Positions 19,359-28,625 of a DNA stretch of 64,000 nt are shown piece by piece. Positions within the stretch are counted from its first letter, which is position 1; every line of letters begins with the position of its first letter. The notes beneath the pieces are model-generated. The model saw nothing but the letters and a program-made list of their open reading frames with translations. It ran no database searches and had not been told where the DNA came from. A program made the translations under genes and the position numbers. The stretch is from Bacteroidota bacterium (GTDB lineage: Bacteria; Bacteroidota; Bacteroidia; AKYH767-A; 2013-40CM-41-45). The DNA lies in NCBI GenBank assembly GCA_016721305.1, contig JADKIH010000005.1:62001-126000 (forward strand). Direction: 5' to 3'.

Positions 19359-21024
19359 TTAACTCAAACCCTCAATCTCCCCATTCTCCAATCGAATCCG
19401 TAAAGCCTGCGGATCCTCCGGCAAGCCCGGCATTCGCATGATCTCTCCGGAGATGGCAACGATGAAGCCGGCGCCGGCATTGATCACGACATCCTGAATA
19501 GTGATCGTGAAATCCTTCGGTGCGTTCACCAGTTTCGGATCTTCGCTGAATGAGTATTGTGTTTTCGCGATACAAACAGGAAGCTTCGACCAGCCCATCT
19601 TGTCGAATTTCTTCAACTTGGTTTCGGCTTTTGGCGTGAAGACTACTGTACCGGCGTGATAAATTTTCTTGGCAATTTTTTCAATCTTCGTTTTTGTCGG
19701 ATCTACATCGTCGTACGTAGAGAATTGGCGCCGATGGAGTTTCTTCGATCACGCGAACAACTTCACGCGCGAGATCACTTGCACCTTCTCCGCCTGTTTC
19801 AAAACCGTAGTTAACTACGAATGACACATTACGCTCTTTACACCAGTTGCGGATATATTCGATTTCACTGTCAGCATCAAAAGGATAGTGATTCAACGAA
19901 ACGATTACACTTTGTCCGAACGAACGAAGATTCGCTACGTGACGCTCCATGTTCGGAATACCCTTCTTCATCGCTTCGAGATCAGGCTTCTTCGTTTCTT
20001 CGTAAGGAACTCCGCCGTGCAATTTCAATGCTTGCGTGCTTAACACGAGAACCGTTGCTTTTGGTGTCAAACCTGAAAGACGACATTTAATATCGAGGAA
20101 TTTTTCTGCTCCTAAATCGCTACCGAAACCTGCTTCCGTTACTACGTAATCAGCAACCGACAAGGCAATCTTAGTAGCGATAATCGAATTACAACCGTGA
20201 GCGATATTTGCAAATGGTCCTCCGTGAACGAAGGCCGGTGTGTTTTCAGTTGTCTGAACGAGATTCGGCATCAAGGCATCTTTCAACAAAACAGTAATTG
20301 CTCCGGCAACGCCGAGTTCTTTTACGGTGAAAGGTGATTTATCTTGTTTGTAACCGAGTACAACTCTTTCGATACGTGCTTCGAGATCTTCCAAACTTGT
20401 AGCCAGACAGAACAACGCCATAATTTCCGATGCCGGTGTAATATCGAATCCCGTTTCCATGAGATCCGCTTTTACGCCTTGTCCGATATTGGTGATCACG
20501 CTGCGAAGTGAACGATCGTTCACATCGAGTACACGACGCCACACGATTGACTCAAGAGCTTCCGGTTTTTGGTGATAATGATATTGATGATTATCGAGCA
20601 GCGCCGAAATCATATTGTTTGCAGAAGTGATGGCGTGAAAATCGCCGGTGAAATGCAAATTGATGGCATCCATCGGAAGTACCTGTGCGTAACCACCGCC
20701 TGTTGCTCCACCCTTCATACCGAAGCATGGTCCGAGACTTGGCTCACGCAAAGCAACAATAGCTTTCTTGCCAATTTTATTTAATCCCAGTGAAAGAGAA
20801 ATCGATGTAACCGTTTTTCCGATCCCCGCTTTTGTCGGAGTGATCGCTGTTACCAGAATCAAATTACTCTTCTTAATTTTTTCGTCGTTGATATATGACA
20901 GCGGAACTTTCGCAATATGTCGACCATACTGAACGATATCGTCGGCATTGATTCCGAGTTTTCCGGCAACGGTGCCGATGTGATCTAACTTAGTTGTTCT
21001 TGAAATTTCAATTGCTGAGAGCAT
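19359..21024 (-). CDS. fhs: Formate-tetrahydrofolate ligase, frameshifted
   Basis: Ligates formate to tetrahydrofolate with ATP, giving 10-formyl-THF for one-carbon metabolism. The ATP loop TPTKAGIGKT and the motifs ALREPSLGPCFGMKGGATGGG, HFTGDFHAITSANN and EAGFGSDLGAEKF are intact and of the Bacteroidota form. The first frame ends at 19681 after LYVRRCRSDKNED. The remaining 85-90 residues, with KKIYHAGTVVF and the ending GAGFIVAISGEIMRMPGLP, are in another frame. At the break the plus strand reads CGTACGTA (19712-19719), a tandem 4-bp duplication. Deleting one copy gives LYDDVDPTKTKIEKIA and a full-length enzyme of about 554 residues. This may be a real slippage mutation or an assembly error. 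Confidence 0.9.
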
Positions 21025-21223
21025 AGATAGCAGATTAGGTTTTAGCCCGCCTTTGGCAGGTGGCGCAATATAGAATAGTGGATTGAAAGGGACAATGATA
21101 AAAGCTAAAGAAATGCAGAAAACTGCCTAAAATCAGCTAATTTCAGCTAGGATGAAGGCATCGGGAAGTCATTTTTAAGGTCAAAAAAAGACGAAAATCA
21201 GGATATGGTATTCGACCTGCTTT

Positions 21224-21445
21224 TTATTGGATGCTGACGTACAAATCCTCAACCTTCTTCCTCGCCCATGGCGTCTTTCTCAAAAACTTCAAACTCGACT
21301 GAACACTCGGATTACTCCGAAAACAATTGATTGGAATAATCATTCCCAGCTCTTCCCAACCGTAGTGATCGACAAGATGCTTGACGATGACTTCTAAGGT
21401 TTTTCCGTGAAGAGGGTCGTTGCTTTTTTGAGTAGTGCTTTCCAT
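21224..21445 (-). CDS. VF530 family (DUF2132) DNA-binding protein
   Basis: A 73-residue protein from ATG 21445 (MESTTQKSNDPLHGK). The frame is open ten codons further, but the family begins near NDPLHG. Conserved features are NDPLHGKTLE, YGWEELG, CFRSNPSVQSSLKFLRKTPWAR and KVEDLY, covering the whole VF530 fold, a small helical DNA-binding domain. Its role in the cell is not well defined. It lies between fhs and a T9SS gene on the same strand, with separate spacing. Confidence 0.88.
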   Translation of the reverse strand: MESTTQKSNDPLHGKTLEVIVKHLVDHYGWEELGMIIPINCFRSNPSVQSSLKFLRKTPWARKKVEDLYVSIQ

Positions 21446-21547
21446 TGTCAATGATGCGAACACTAAAGTACACAATTCATTTGGACAAAGTGTTCTCGTA
21501 CAAAAAAGCGTAAACAGATGAATCTACATCTGTAAATTTATCTCTAT

Positions 21548-23107
21548 TTATCTTACGATAATTTTAACCGTTCGTGAAAAATCAGCCGATTCAATTTTGC
21601 CGAAATAAATGCCGGGATCTGCTGTGGAGAGATCCAAAGGAATAGAATTGCTCCCCTGCTTTAGCTGAAGGTTAGTTTGTTTTTTGACGAGTCGACCGCG
21701 CACATCGAAAACTTCCAGTTGAACAGAAGCCGGTTTGGGTAAATCGATATTCAAAACAGTAAAACCATTTGTAGGATTAGGAACTACGGCCAAATTATGT
21801 TCCGATTTTTCAGAAACAATATTTGTATTGACATTAATATCGAAATAATGAATTGCCGTCATCGCTGTCTCCCCTAAAACGAAGAGGCTGCTATCGGACG
21901 CAATCTTGTTTACGAGTCCGGTGTAGCCTTGATACGGATCGGCATCTACCCATACTATTTGTCCATTGTTGTATTTAAGAGTTACGTTTCGAACGTAAGC
22001 AGATCCCGTTGCAGAAACTGTATCGGGGCCACCTTTTCCACTCACGAATACTTCTCCGTCGGGTTTTGCGGAAATCCAATATGGTATTTCATCGTTGAAA
22101 TTTGTTTCATCGTAGATCGCATGCCAAAGCAGATTACCATTCATATCGGTCTGCATCGTCAACCAATTCATTCCACTTGTATACGCCCAACCGATGATGC
22201 TGATTTTGCCATTTACCAAAGTCATTCTATCGACAAAGTCCACCGAATTTCCGAAGTCATAGCTATAAGATGTGTCAAGACTTCCGTTCGGATTGAACTT
22301 AAATAGTTTAACATCGAATGAGCTGTTGGCGGAAACCTGGTTTTCTTCCCGTGAAATAAAATAGACATTGTGCGCGGAATCAATTTCCAAATCCATAGCA
22401 CCCCATGTGGCGAAATTATTTCCCCACAGAAAATTTCCTGTTGTATCAAATTCCACAACGCATGCAATGGAACCTAACGATGCAAAGCCCGTCATTACAA
22501 CTTTGTCGTCTTTAATTCTCATATTATTAAAAGAAACATTTGACGTACTACTGTCGGCAACATGAAACAAAAGAGTACCGGCCGGATCCAATTTGTATAG
22601 ATTAAAACCGGGAGGACTCGTATTCATTGTTCCGATGTAAAAGTTACCTGCGGCATCGAGTTCACTTCGCATGGGCAATCCGCCGAGATAGGAATCGGGG
22701 AATTGTCGTTTCCAAAGAAGATTTCCTGCAGGATCATATTTGAGAGCAATGATCGTATCGGGGTACATATTTGATGTTCCTGAGTAACGGTATCCGCACA
22801 CATAAATATTATTGCCCGAATCGACATTAACCCAAGCTGCTTTTTGGTATGTTCCGGCAACACCGCTCATATCGATTTGCTCCCAAAGCAAATTCCCCAG
22901 AACGTCAAATTTTCGTACATATATATGTGCTGCACCAAGATAGGAAAGCCTGTCGCCGGCTATTATAGCATTGTTGTCAGCATCCACATCCATCATAACG
23001 CCCTCCTTTTGGTATTCGGCTGCAGCGACAACCCAATCAGGTTCGTTTTGTGCCGATAAAGTTTGGGAAATAGCAAGAATGAGAAGGGTAGAAATTAGCT
23101 TTTTCAT
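21548..23107 (-). CDS. T9SS-sorted secreted propeller-like protein
   Basis: A 519-residue exported protein: signal MKKLISTLLILAISQTLSAQ, then repeated YDPAGNLLWKRQF and DMNGNLLWHAIYDE units that alternate with 'SGNNIYVCG'-type strands, as in SBBP-type or PQQ-like propellers. The type A sorting domain is at about residues 445-519 (VPNPTNGFTVLNIDL ... DPGIYFGKI). It is divergent from the T9SS gene at 23367. No catalytic residues are recognised. Confidence 0.85.
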   Translation of the reverse strand: MKKLISTLLILAISQTLSAQNEPDWVVAAAEYQKEGVMMDVDADNNAIIAGDRLSYLGAAHIYVRKFDVLGNLLWEQIDMSGVAGTYQKAAWVNVDSGNNIYVCGYRYSGTSNMYPDTIIALKYDPAGNLLWKRQFPDSYLGGLPMRSELDAAGNFYIGTMNTSPPGFNLYKLDPAGTLLFHVADSSTSNVSFNNMRIKDDKVVMTGFASLGSIACVVEFDTTGNFLWGNNFATWGAMDLEIDSAHNVYFISREENQVSANSSFDVKLFKFNPNGSLDTSYSYDFGNSVDFVDRMTLVNGKISIIGWAYTSGMNWLTMQTDMNGNLLWHAIYDETNFNDEIPYWISAKPDGEVFVSGKGGPDTVSATGSAYVRNVTLKYNNGQIVWVDADPYQGYTGLVNKIASDSSLFVLGETAMTAIHYFDINVNTNIVSEKSEHNLAVVPNPTNGFTVLNIDLPKPASVQLEVFDVRGRLVKKQTNLQLKQGSNSIPLDLSTADPGIYFGKIESADFSRTVKIIVR

Positions 23108-23366
23108 AGTAGTTGTGTGTGTGTTAAATGTACTTTTTCAATCACATTGCCTTTACAAAATGTTGCTGAACGGGCAAAAACTACATTCGGAGTGACTTTT
23201 CAAGATTATTAGGAGTATGAAAAGCAAAAATAAACTTTCGAAAAAATGAAATTTAACTGAGAAGCATCTATAGCAAAATCATCATTAATCCAAATTTAAC
23301 AAGAATGCGCTTTTGAAATTTAAAGAACTTACCTACTTTCACCCAACACAAAAATAAACACACCCT

Positions 23367-25010
23367 ATGAAATTTTCTTTACAAACACTCATTCTGGCAT
23401 GCATGCTTTTATGCTTCGGAAAGTCTGCAAATGCCCAATTCTCTTACGATTCAGTGCAAACTTTCTTTGTTTGTAATGCCGCAGGAACGCAAACTTCGGT
23501 GAGCGCGTTCAGTGATGGAAATGGCGGAACTTATTCGTATTGGATCGACAAGCGCAATGGATTGGCCGGTTCTGCAATTTACGGACAACATCTCGATTCA
23601 CTTGGCTTTCCACAATGGACAGCCAACGGAAAACTTTTGGCAACTGCTACTTCGAAAGAAATCTGGAATATGACGGCCGTTCAATGGCAATCGGGAACAC
23701 TCATCGCCTGGGTGCAGGGAGGATTTGGAATCGGTGGCGATACCATTCATTGTATGTATTACGATCAGGCCGGCGTTGCCCAATGGTCGACTCCAACAGT
23801 TGTTGCGAATAAGCAAGGACAAATTATTTATGTTGATGGCGCCAATCTCGATATCTACACCACAAACACAAATGCCACAATAACGTTCAGTCTCGTTCCC
23901 AGTGGCGGAAATACTTATTTCAGCTTCAACAAAATTGATAATACCGGAAATCTTTCGCTGCCTATAAACAGCACAAGCTATACAGGCGGCGGATATTATT
24001 ATCATAGTGCCGACGACCATCACGGTGGATTTTTTGTCGCAGCATCTACCGGCGGACTTGGCGCACATATTTATGTCGGCCACTTTGATGCACAGGGCAA
24101 TTCGACTATTTCAAGTCCTGTCGATATTTCTACTGTTGCCGGTGGCCGCGGAAACGATCAGTGGAATATCTTCTGCGGTTCTGATACGAGTGCTTACGTT
24201 GCATGGGACAATAGTTCTCCCGGCGATGTTCATCTTGCAAAAATTAAAGCCGACGGAAGTTTACCCTATGGCTCAGGCGGCGCAAAACCGGTTTGTACTG
24301 TTCCGGGATATAAAGCCCTTACGTATGGAACAATTGCAAATGACACGATCTACATTATTTGGGCAGATCCTCGACAGGGTGCTTCGAATTACAAAGTTTA
24401 CATGCAAAAACTAACAACTGATGGCGATCCTCTTTGGACTACTGATGGTGTTTTACTTTCCGACCTGAGCAATTATAGTCCTTACCCTAAACTTGCAATT
24501 ACAGGAAACGAAGTCGTTGCCACCTATGTTTCGGGAAGTAAATTCCGTGCGCAGCAAATTCATCCTGACAGCACAATCGGATGGACTCCAAATGGAATTG
24601 CAATGAACACGAATAATCTTCCGAGTACTCTTGATTATGTAATCGTCCCATCAAATGACGGAAGCACAACAATTATCTGGAAAGAATCCGGTGAGAATAT
24701 TTGCGCAAGCAGAATTCGCCAGAATGGAACACTGACGAATATCTCTTCGCCAAAAATCACAACTGCAGAAATTTTCCCTAATCCGGCGAGTGATCATTTC
24801 AGCATTCTCATTAAGAATTCAGGCAATGAGAAAACAGTAATTCGCATTTTCAATTCAGCCGGACAAGTGGTGTCTGAACAAATTGACTCCGAACAAGGCG
24901 AGCACAAATTTACTGTGAACTCTTTGAAATTGCCTACCGGAGTTTATACCGTTTCTGTCAGCGGAAATAATATGAATTGTGTTGGCCGATTAACAATTGT
25001 CAGACAGTAG
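23367..25010 (+). CDS. T9SS-sorted secreted protein
   Basis: A 547-residue protein with signal ending KSANAQ. The body has repeats around DGNGGTYSYWIDKRNG, YGQHLDSLGFPQWTANGKLL and MQKLTTDGDPLWTTDGVLL, again a propeller-like repeat with W-T-x-x-G blades. The sorting domain is clear: IFPNPASDHFSILI, IFNSAGQVV and PTGVYTVSVSG (about 470-547). A strong terminator follows 50 nt downstream. Confidence 0.85.
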   Translation: MKFSLQTLILACMLLCFGKSANAQFSYDSVQTFFVCNAAGTQTSVSAFSDGNGGTYSYWIDKRNGLAGSAIYGQHLDSLGFPQWTANGKLLATATSKEIWNMTAVQWQSGTLIAWVQGGFGIGGDTIHCMYYDQAGVAQWSTPTVVANKQGQIIYVDGANLDIYTTNTNATITFSLVPSGGNTYFSFNKIDNTGNLSLPINSTSYTGGGYYYHSADDHHGGFFVAASTGGLGAHIYVGHFDAQGNSTISSPVDISTVAGGRGNDQWNIFCGSDTSAYVAWDNSSPGDVHLAKIKADGSLPYGSGGAKPVCTVPGYKALTYGTIANDTIYIIWADPRQGASNYKVYMQKLTTDGDPLWTTDGVLLSDLSNYSPYPKLAITGNEVVATYVSGSKFRAQQIHPDSTIGWTPNGIAMNTNNLPSTLDYVIVPSNDGSTTIIWKESGENICASRIRQNGTLTNISSPKITTAEIFPNPASDHFSILIKNSGNEKTVIRIFNSAGQVVSEQIDSEQGEHKFTVNSLKLPTGVYTVSVSGNNMNCVGRLTIVRQ

Positions 25011-25060
25011 AAAATCGTACATACTTTTACTTCGGGATTAAAGAAATTTAATCTGTCCGA

Positions 25061-25097
25061 AAAAGCTCTTTCAGGCATTCCTGAAAGAGCTTTTTCG
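25061..25097 (+). terminator. Intrinsic terminator
   Basis: AAAAGCTCTTTCAGG, CATT, CCTGAAAGAGCTTTT: a perfect 15-bp stem followed by TTTTTCGTTTTT. Confidence 0.93.
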
Positions 25098-25514
25098 TTT
25101 TTATACCATTCCTAAATGAAAATACGAATAGAGAATGGTATATCCGCCTTGGCGGATCTTGGTTCATTTATTTCGTAAACTGATGTAAGATTGGTATAGA
25201 CATGGACACTCAAAGCCACACGTGCTTAAAGGAGGCCTTTGGAGGAATTTAACGACTGTTTCCTCGACGAAAGGAAGAAATGCTGAGGCTTTGCGAATAA
25301 AGAGGTTCAAAGTAGCTTTCGGTCGTTGGGAATGCTGATCTTTGCGCGTGCCTGTTCAGTCGGTAATTCTTCCCGTTGAACACATTAATTCTGCAAAATT
25401 GCGGATATCACTCTATTTTTGATACTTGGGCATGCTGAGCATTAAGTTATTTTAGTCCGAAGTAATACTCAGTTTGCAAACAGACAATTATCGTTTATTC
25501 AGAAAATAAATATC
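25098..25514. other. Intergenic region, no gene found
   Basis: About 415 bp. An inverted pair TATACCATTC / GAATGGTATA (about 25102-25142) with a following TCCGCCTTGGCGGA hairpin is the only structure I see. Confidence 0.5.
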
Positions 25515-25900
25515 ATGACCAGAAAATTGTTTTGTATTTATCCGTCATGCTGGCGATGGCTTTTACGTCGTGCCGACATAAAACCGACTTGTCGTCGCTT
25601 AAGCAAGTTTCATTTGCAAACGATATTCAACCCATCATTGCAAGTAATTGCGCTATGAGTGGATGCCACAGTACAGGAAGCAGTGGCGGTGAACATGAGC
25701 TATTCCCCCTTACGACCTATGAAGAAGTTATTGATGAAGGGCATGTAAAAGCCGGCGATGCACACGGCAGCAAATTTTATCAGGTCATCAGCAATCATAC
25801 CCTCGAAGATGTGATGCCTCCTTCACCATACCCGCCTTTGTCTGACGATCAAATCAAGCTGATTTATTTATGGATTGAACAAGGCGCTCAAAACAACTAA
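25515..25900 (+). CDS. Lipoprotein cytochrome with CX4CH haem motif, probable frameshift at start
   Basis: Small membrane-anchored cytochrome c-like protein. The sequence VSFANDIQPIIASNC-AMSG-CH holds a CX4CH haem site, and VMPPSPYPPLSDDQIKLIYLWIEQGAQ supplies the distal Met and the last helix, as in planctomycete-type cytochrome domains. The ATG at 25515 (MTRKLF) is out of frame with the body. Adding one T to the TTTT run at 25530-25533 would give MTRKLFLYLSVMLAMAFTSC, an excellent lipoprotein signal. The in-frame start at TTG 25532 alone gives a weak signal. The next cytochrome starts 4 nt after the stop, so the two are cotranscribed. Confidence 0.75.
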
Positions 25901-25904
25901 GTCT

Positions 25905-26297
25905 ATGAAATACATTCTCACCATAGGCATCGTGCTCACCATGTTAAGCGGATGCTACTACGACAATATCGACGAATTACATCCTGAATCAGCTCCATGC
26001 GACACTACAGGAACCGTGAGTTTTGCCAATGATATTCTTCCAATTATGCAACACAGTTGCGGAAGCCAAAACAACTCCTGTCACAACACCGACGGCTCAT
26101 CAAGCGGATACGGTCTCGATAACTATACCGATGTAACGAATACGATCAGCAATAGCGGGATTTTCCTGGAAACCATCGTTCACTCAAGCAGTGTGAGCGC
26201 TTCGAAATGGATGCCGAAAGGAACAACGGCGAAGATCGACGATTGCAGCATTCAGAAGATTACGGCGTGGATGAATCGGGGAACACCTAATAATTAG
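25905..26297 (+). CDS. Lipoprotein cytochrome-like protein with CX6CH motif
   Basis: A 130-residue lipoprotein from ATG 25905 (MKYILTIGIVLTMLSGC). Like its upstream neighbour it has VSFANDILPIMQ, but the putative haem site is C-GSQNNS-CH, with six residues between the cysteines instead of two to four. A distal Met is available in KWMPKG and a final helix in QKITAWMNRG. It may carry haem in an expanded loop or use extra residues as an insertion. It follows the other cytochrome by 4 nt and precedes a DUF5777 barrel, a set suggesting electron transfer at the envelope (inference). A heptamer array begins in its stop codon. Confidence 0.72.
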   Translation: MKYILTIGIVLTMLSGCYYDNIDELHPESAPCDTTGTVSFANDILPIMQHSCGSQNNSCHNTDGSSSGYGLDNYTDVTNTISNSGIFLETIVHSSSVSASKWMPKGTTAKIDDCSIQKITAWMNRGTPNN

Positions 26298-26378
26298 TTC
26301 AAGGTTCAAGGTTCAAGGTTCAAGGTTCAAGGTTCAAGGTTCAAGGTTCAAGGTTCAAGGTTCAAGGTTCAAGGTTCA
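26297..26378. repeat. 7-bp array, unit GTTCAAG
   Basis: About 11 perfect copies of GTTCAAG. The G of the preceding TAG stop (26295-26297) is the first base of the array. It is the cleanest heptamer array in the window. Confidence 0.95.
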
Positions 26379-26435
26379 GAATTAAATGCTAGAATTTATA
26401 ATTCTGAATTCATACTTTTTAATCAAATAAAAACT

Positions 26436-27323
26436 ATGACGATTAATAAAATAATACTCACAGGATGCTTTCTTTCCTCTTTCTTTTTTTCGCAGGCTCA
26501 GGATATGCTTGGTTCGATTGATTCACTTTCAAGCAATGAAAAAGATTTAACAATAGCTACTTTTAAGGCAACCAGGCTCGTTGATCAGCATACGGTGGAA
26601 ACTGTTGGTCCGCGTACACTAGACTTTAGAATTTCGCACCGATTCGGAGCCGTGAATTCGGCTGCGTATAATATTTGGGGACTCGACGGTACTGCGAGTA
26701 TTCGCCTCGGACTTGAATATAGTCCGAATGGTCGCTTTATGTTCGGACTGGGAAGAACATCGACGGATAAAATGGTCGACGGCTTTTTGAAATACAAATT
26801 AATTCGTCAGGCCAAAAATGGCTCTCCGATTACGATGACGTTGTTTGCCGGTGCTTATTATACAACGATGAAAGACGGCAACAAAATCGCCAATGGCTTC
26901 GATAAATACGAGTACACTTCGAGCCGTCTCTCCTACTGCTATGAAATAATGATAGCGAGAAAATTTTCGCCAAGCTTTTCATTACAGATTGCGCCATGGA
27001 TGGTTCACTACAATCTGGCTGAACATATCACCGATCAAAATGATGCCTTTGGTATTGCCGGCCTTTTCCGTCTGAAAATTACAAAACGCGCTGCCATCAC
27101 TGCCGAGTATGCTTACAGAATCAATAACTACTCATTAAACACTAAGTACTACGATAGCATGTCGATCGGTTACGAAGTAGAAACAGGCGGACACGTTTTT
27201 CAGGTTCACTTCACTAATAGCATCGGTATAGTAGAGAATCAGTTCTTCACCCATACGGATACAAAGTGGGATGATATGGGGATTAGGTTGGGGTTTAATA
27301 TATCGAGGGTGTTTACGCTGTAG
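26436..27323 (+). CDS. DUF5777 family beta-barrel outer-membrane protein
   Basis: A 295-residue protein with signal MTINKIILTGCFLSSFFFSQAQ. The mature part fits DUF5777: TFKATRLVDQHTVETVGPRTLDFRISHRFG, GLDGTASIRLGLEYS, and a terminal strand GIRLGFNISRVFTL ending in an aromatic/Leu pair as in outer-membrane barrels. In Bacteroidota this family is commonly next to small cytochromes and YceI-like proteins, matching the two cytochrome lipoproteins upstream. Its transported or bound ligand is not known. A GTTRCGR array begins 1 nt after its stop. Confidence 0.85.
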   Translation: MTINKIILTGCFLSSFFFSQAQDMLGSIDSLSSNEKDLTIATFKATRLVDQHTVETVGPRTLDFRISHRFGAVNSAAYNIWGLDGTASIRLGLEYSPNGRFMFGLGRTSTDKMVDGFLKYKLIRQAKNGSPITMTLFAGAYYTTMKDGNKIANGFDKYEYTSSRLSYCYEIMIARKFSPSFSLQIAPWMVHYNLAEHITDQNDAFGIAGLFRLKITKRAAITAEYAYRINNYSLNTKYYDSMSIGYEVETGGHVFQVHFTNSIGIVENQFFTHTDTKWDDMGIRLGFNISRVFTL

Positions 27324-27324
27324 G

Positions 27325-27440
27325 GTTGCGGGTTACGGGTTGCGGGTTGCGAGTTGCGAGTTGCGGGCTTCGACAAGCTCAGCCCAAGGGTTGCGGGTTG
27401 CGGGTTACGACAAGCTCAGCCCAAGGGTTACGAGTTACGA
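27325..27440. repeat. 7-bp array GTTRCGR with GACAAGCTCAGCCC inserts
   Basis: Heptamers GTTGCGG, GTTACGG and GTTGCGA are interrupted twice by TTCGACAAGCTCAGCCCAAGG or a shorter version (about 27368 and 27408). The same word is found inverted at about 7450 in the other array of this family. Confidence 0.9.
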
Positions 27441-27444
27441 TGCT

Positions 27445-27536
27445 GCAGTTCACTCGCACTGCTACTCAAACTCACACAACAACTCATACAACTCAAACTC
27501 ACACAACAACTCAAACTCACACAACAACTCACCCTA
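27445..27536. repeat. ACTCAAACTCACACAACA minisatellite
   Basis: Three to four imperfect copies of an 18-nt word made of ACTCA and CACAACA steps. The remaining 580 bp up to 28124 show no gene or clear structure. ORFs here are repeat-encoded. Confidence 0.75.
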
Positions 27537-28124
27537 ACCAAAAACAAAAAGATCGCAGGCTCAATCCCGAAGCTTCACTCCGACTGCTACCGAGACTCAC
27601 ACCATTTCCTTACATCTATTACTCTAACTTTTTCAGTCTTCTTACGGCGCCTACGTCCGAATTCTCTTTTCATGCAGCTTCTGAAGCATCGGTAATGCTC
27701 TGCAATCCTTCAAAGCTGCGCCTTCGCATACGTTTGACTTTAACTATGCCAAGTATTTCCTGTTGCTATTTTAAGAATCACGCCTAATCCGGTGCTTGCA
27801 TAAAACGCAAAACTGTAAGACTATTTTCTTTTCCGACAGAAATACTAATTAACTTTTTCCATGCCTTTGTAGTTGGAACAGCGACTGCTGCTTTTTTAAA
27901 AGGCCTATTCCTTGCCAAAAACGCAACGCCGATGATTTTCAAGAATTAATTAAACAGAAATCGTCCAAGTGAATTATGCTTATAGTCCAATTTCAGGGTT
28001 GTCATACTAAACAACGAAATCCGAAAGCGATAAAATAAAACACCAAACACTTTCAGTTTTAGTGAGTATACATTGCCAAGAATTATTTCTTAAGAGTTTC
28101 AAAACATTTAATCAGTAAAAAGCA
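27537..28124. other. Intergenic region, no gene found
   Basis: No credible ORF, hairpin or promoter was recognised. An AT-rich 50 bp lies before the ATG at 28125. Confidence 0.45.
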
Positions 28125-28613
28125 ATGGAGAAAGTTAAAACAATTATTGCAGGTATTTGCCTCTCTATTTGTTGCTCCACTATTCTTAAAGCCCAGCAAA
28201 ATACTGTCGCAACCGGCGGTGATATTGTTGGATCGGGAGGAAGCGTGAGTTACACAGTCGGGCAAATTGACTTCACTTACTTGAGTGGTGCAGGTGGCGC
28301 ACTCAGCGAGGGAGTTCAACAACCTTATGAAATTACTTTAACGAATGTCGCCGAAGGAAACGGAAGTTCAGGCTTGTCATGTGACTTGTATCCGAACCCT
28401 ACAGCCGATTTCGTTGTACTCAGCCGAAAGGATGATCTTTCACAAAGCATGAGTTACCGTTTGTTAGACATGGATGGAAAAGTTCTCATGCAGGAAAATT
28501 TCATTAAAGCCGAAACAAACATCCCGATGGGAAAATTGGCGGCAGGCACCTACTACGTTAGAGTTATCAGTAGTAAAACAGAAGTAAAATCATTTAAAAT
28601 AATTAAAAACTAA
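28125..28613 (+). CDS. Short T9SS-sorted secreted protein
   Basis: A 162-residue exported protein with signal ending STILKAQ. The short N-terminal part ATGGDIVGSGGSVSYTVGQ ... SEGVQQPYEI is a frequent Bacteroidota motif that precedes a sorting domain. The sorting domain occupies most of the protein (LYPNPTADFVVLS ... AAGTYYVRVISSKTEVKSFKIIKN). The next gene starts 12 nt later, so the two form an operon: this small protein is probably exported with the collagen-like protein. Confidence 0.88.
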   Translation: MEKVKTIIAGICLSICCSTILKAQQNTVATGGDIVGSGGSVSYTVGQIDFTYLSGAGGALSEGVQQPYEITLTNVAEGNGSSGLSCDLYPNPTADFVVLSRKDDLSQSMSYRLLDMDGKVLMQENFIKAETNIPMGKLAAGTYYVRVISSKTEVKSFKIIKN

Positions 28614-28625
28614 ATTCCATTAAAC

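Noticed and set aside
18945..19362. ORFs of 111-128 residues in the CGCAGAT array
   Set aside because: Pure repeat translation without start signals or domain.
27271..27787. Three overlapping plus-strand ORFs
   Set aside because: They consist of GTTRCGR and ACTCACAC repeat translations followed by unstructured sequence.
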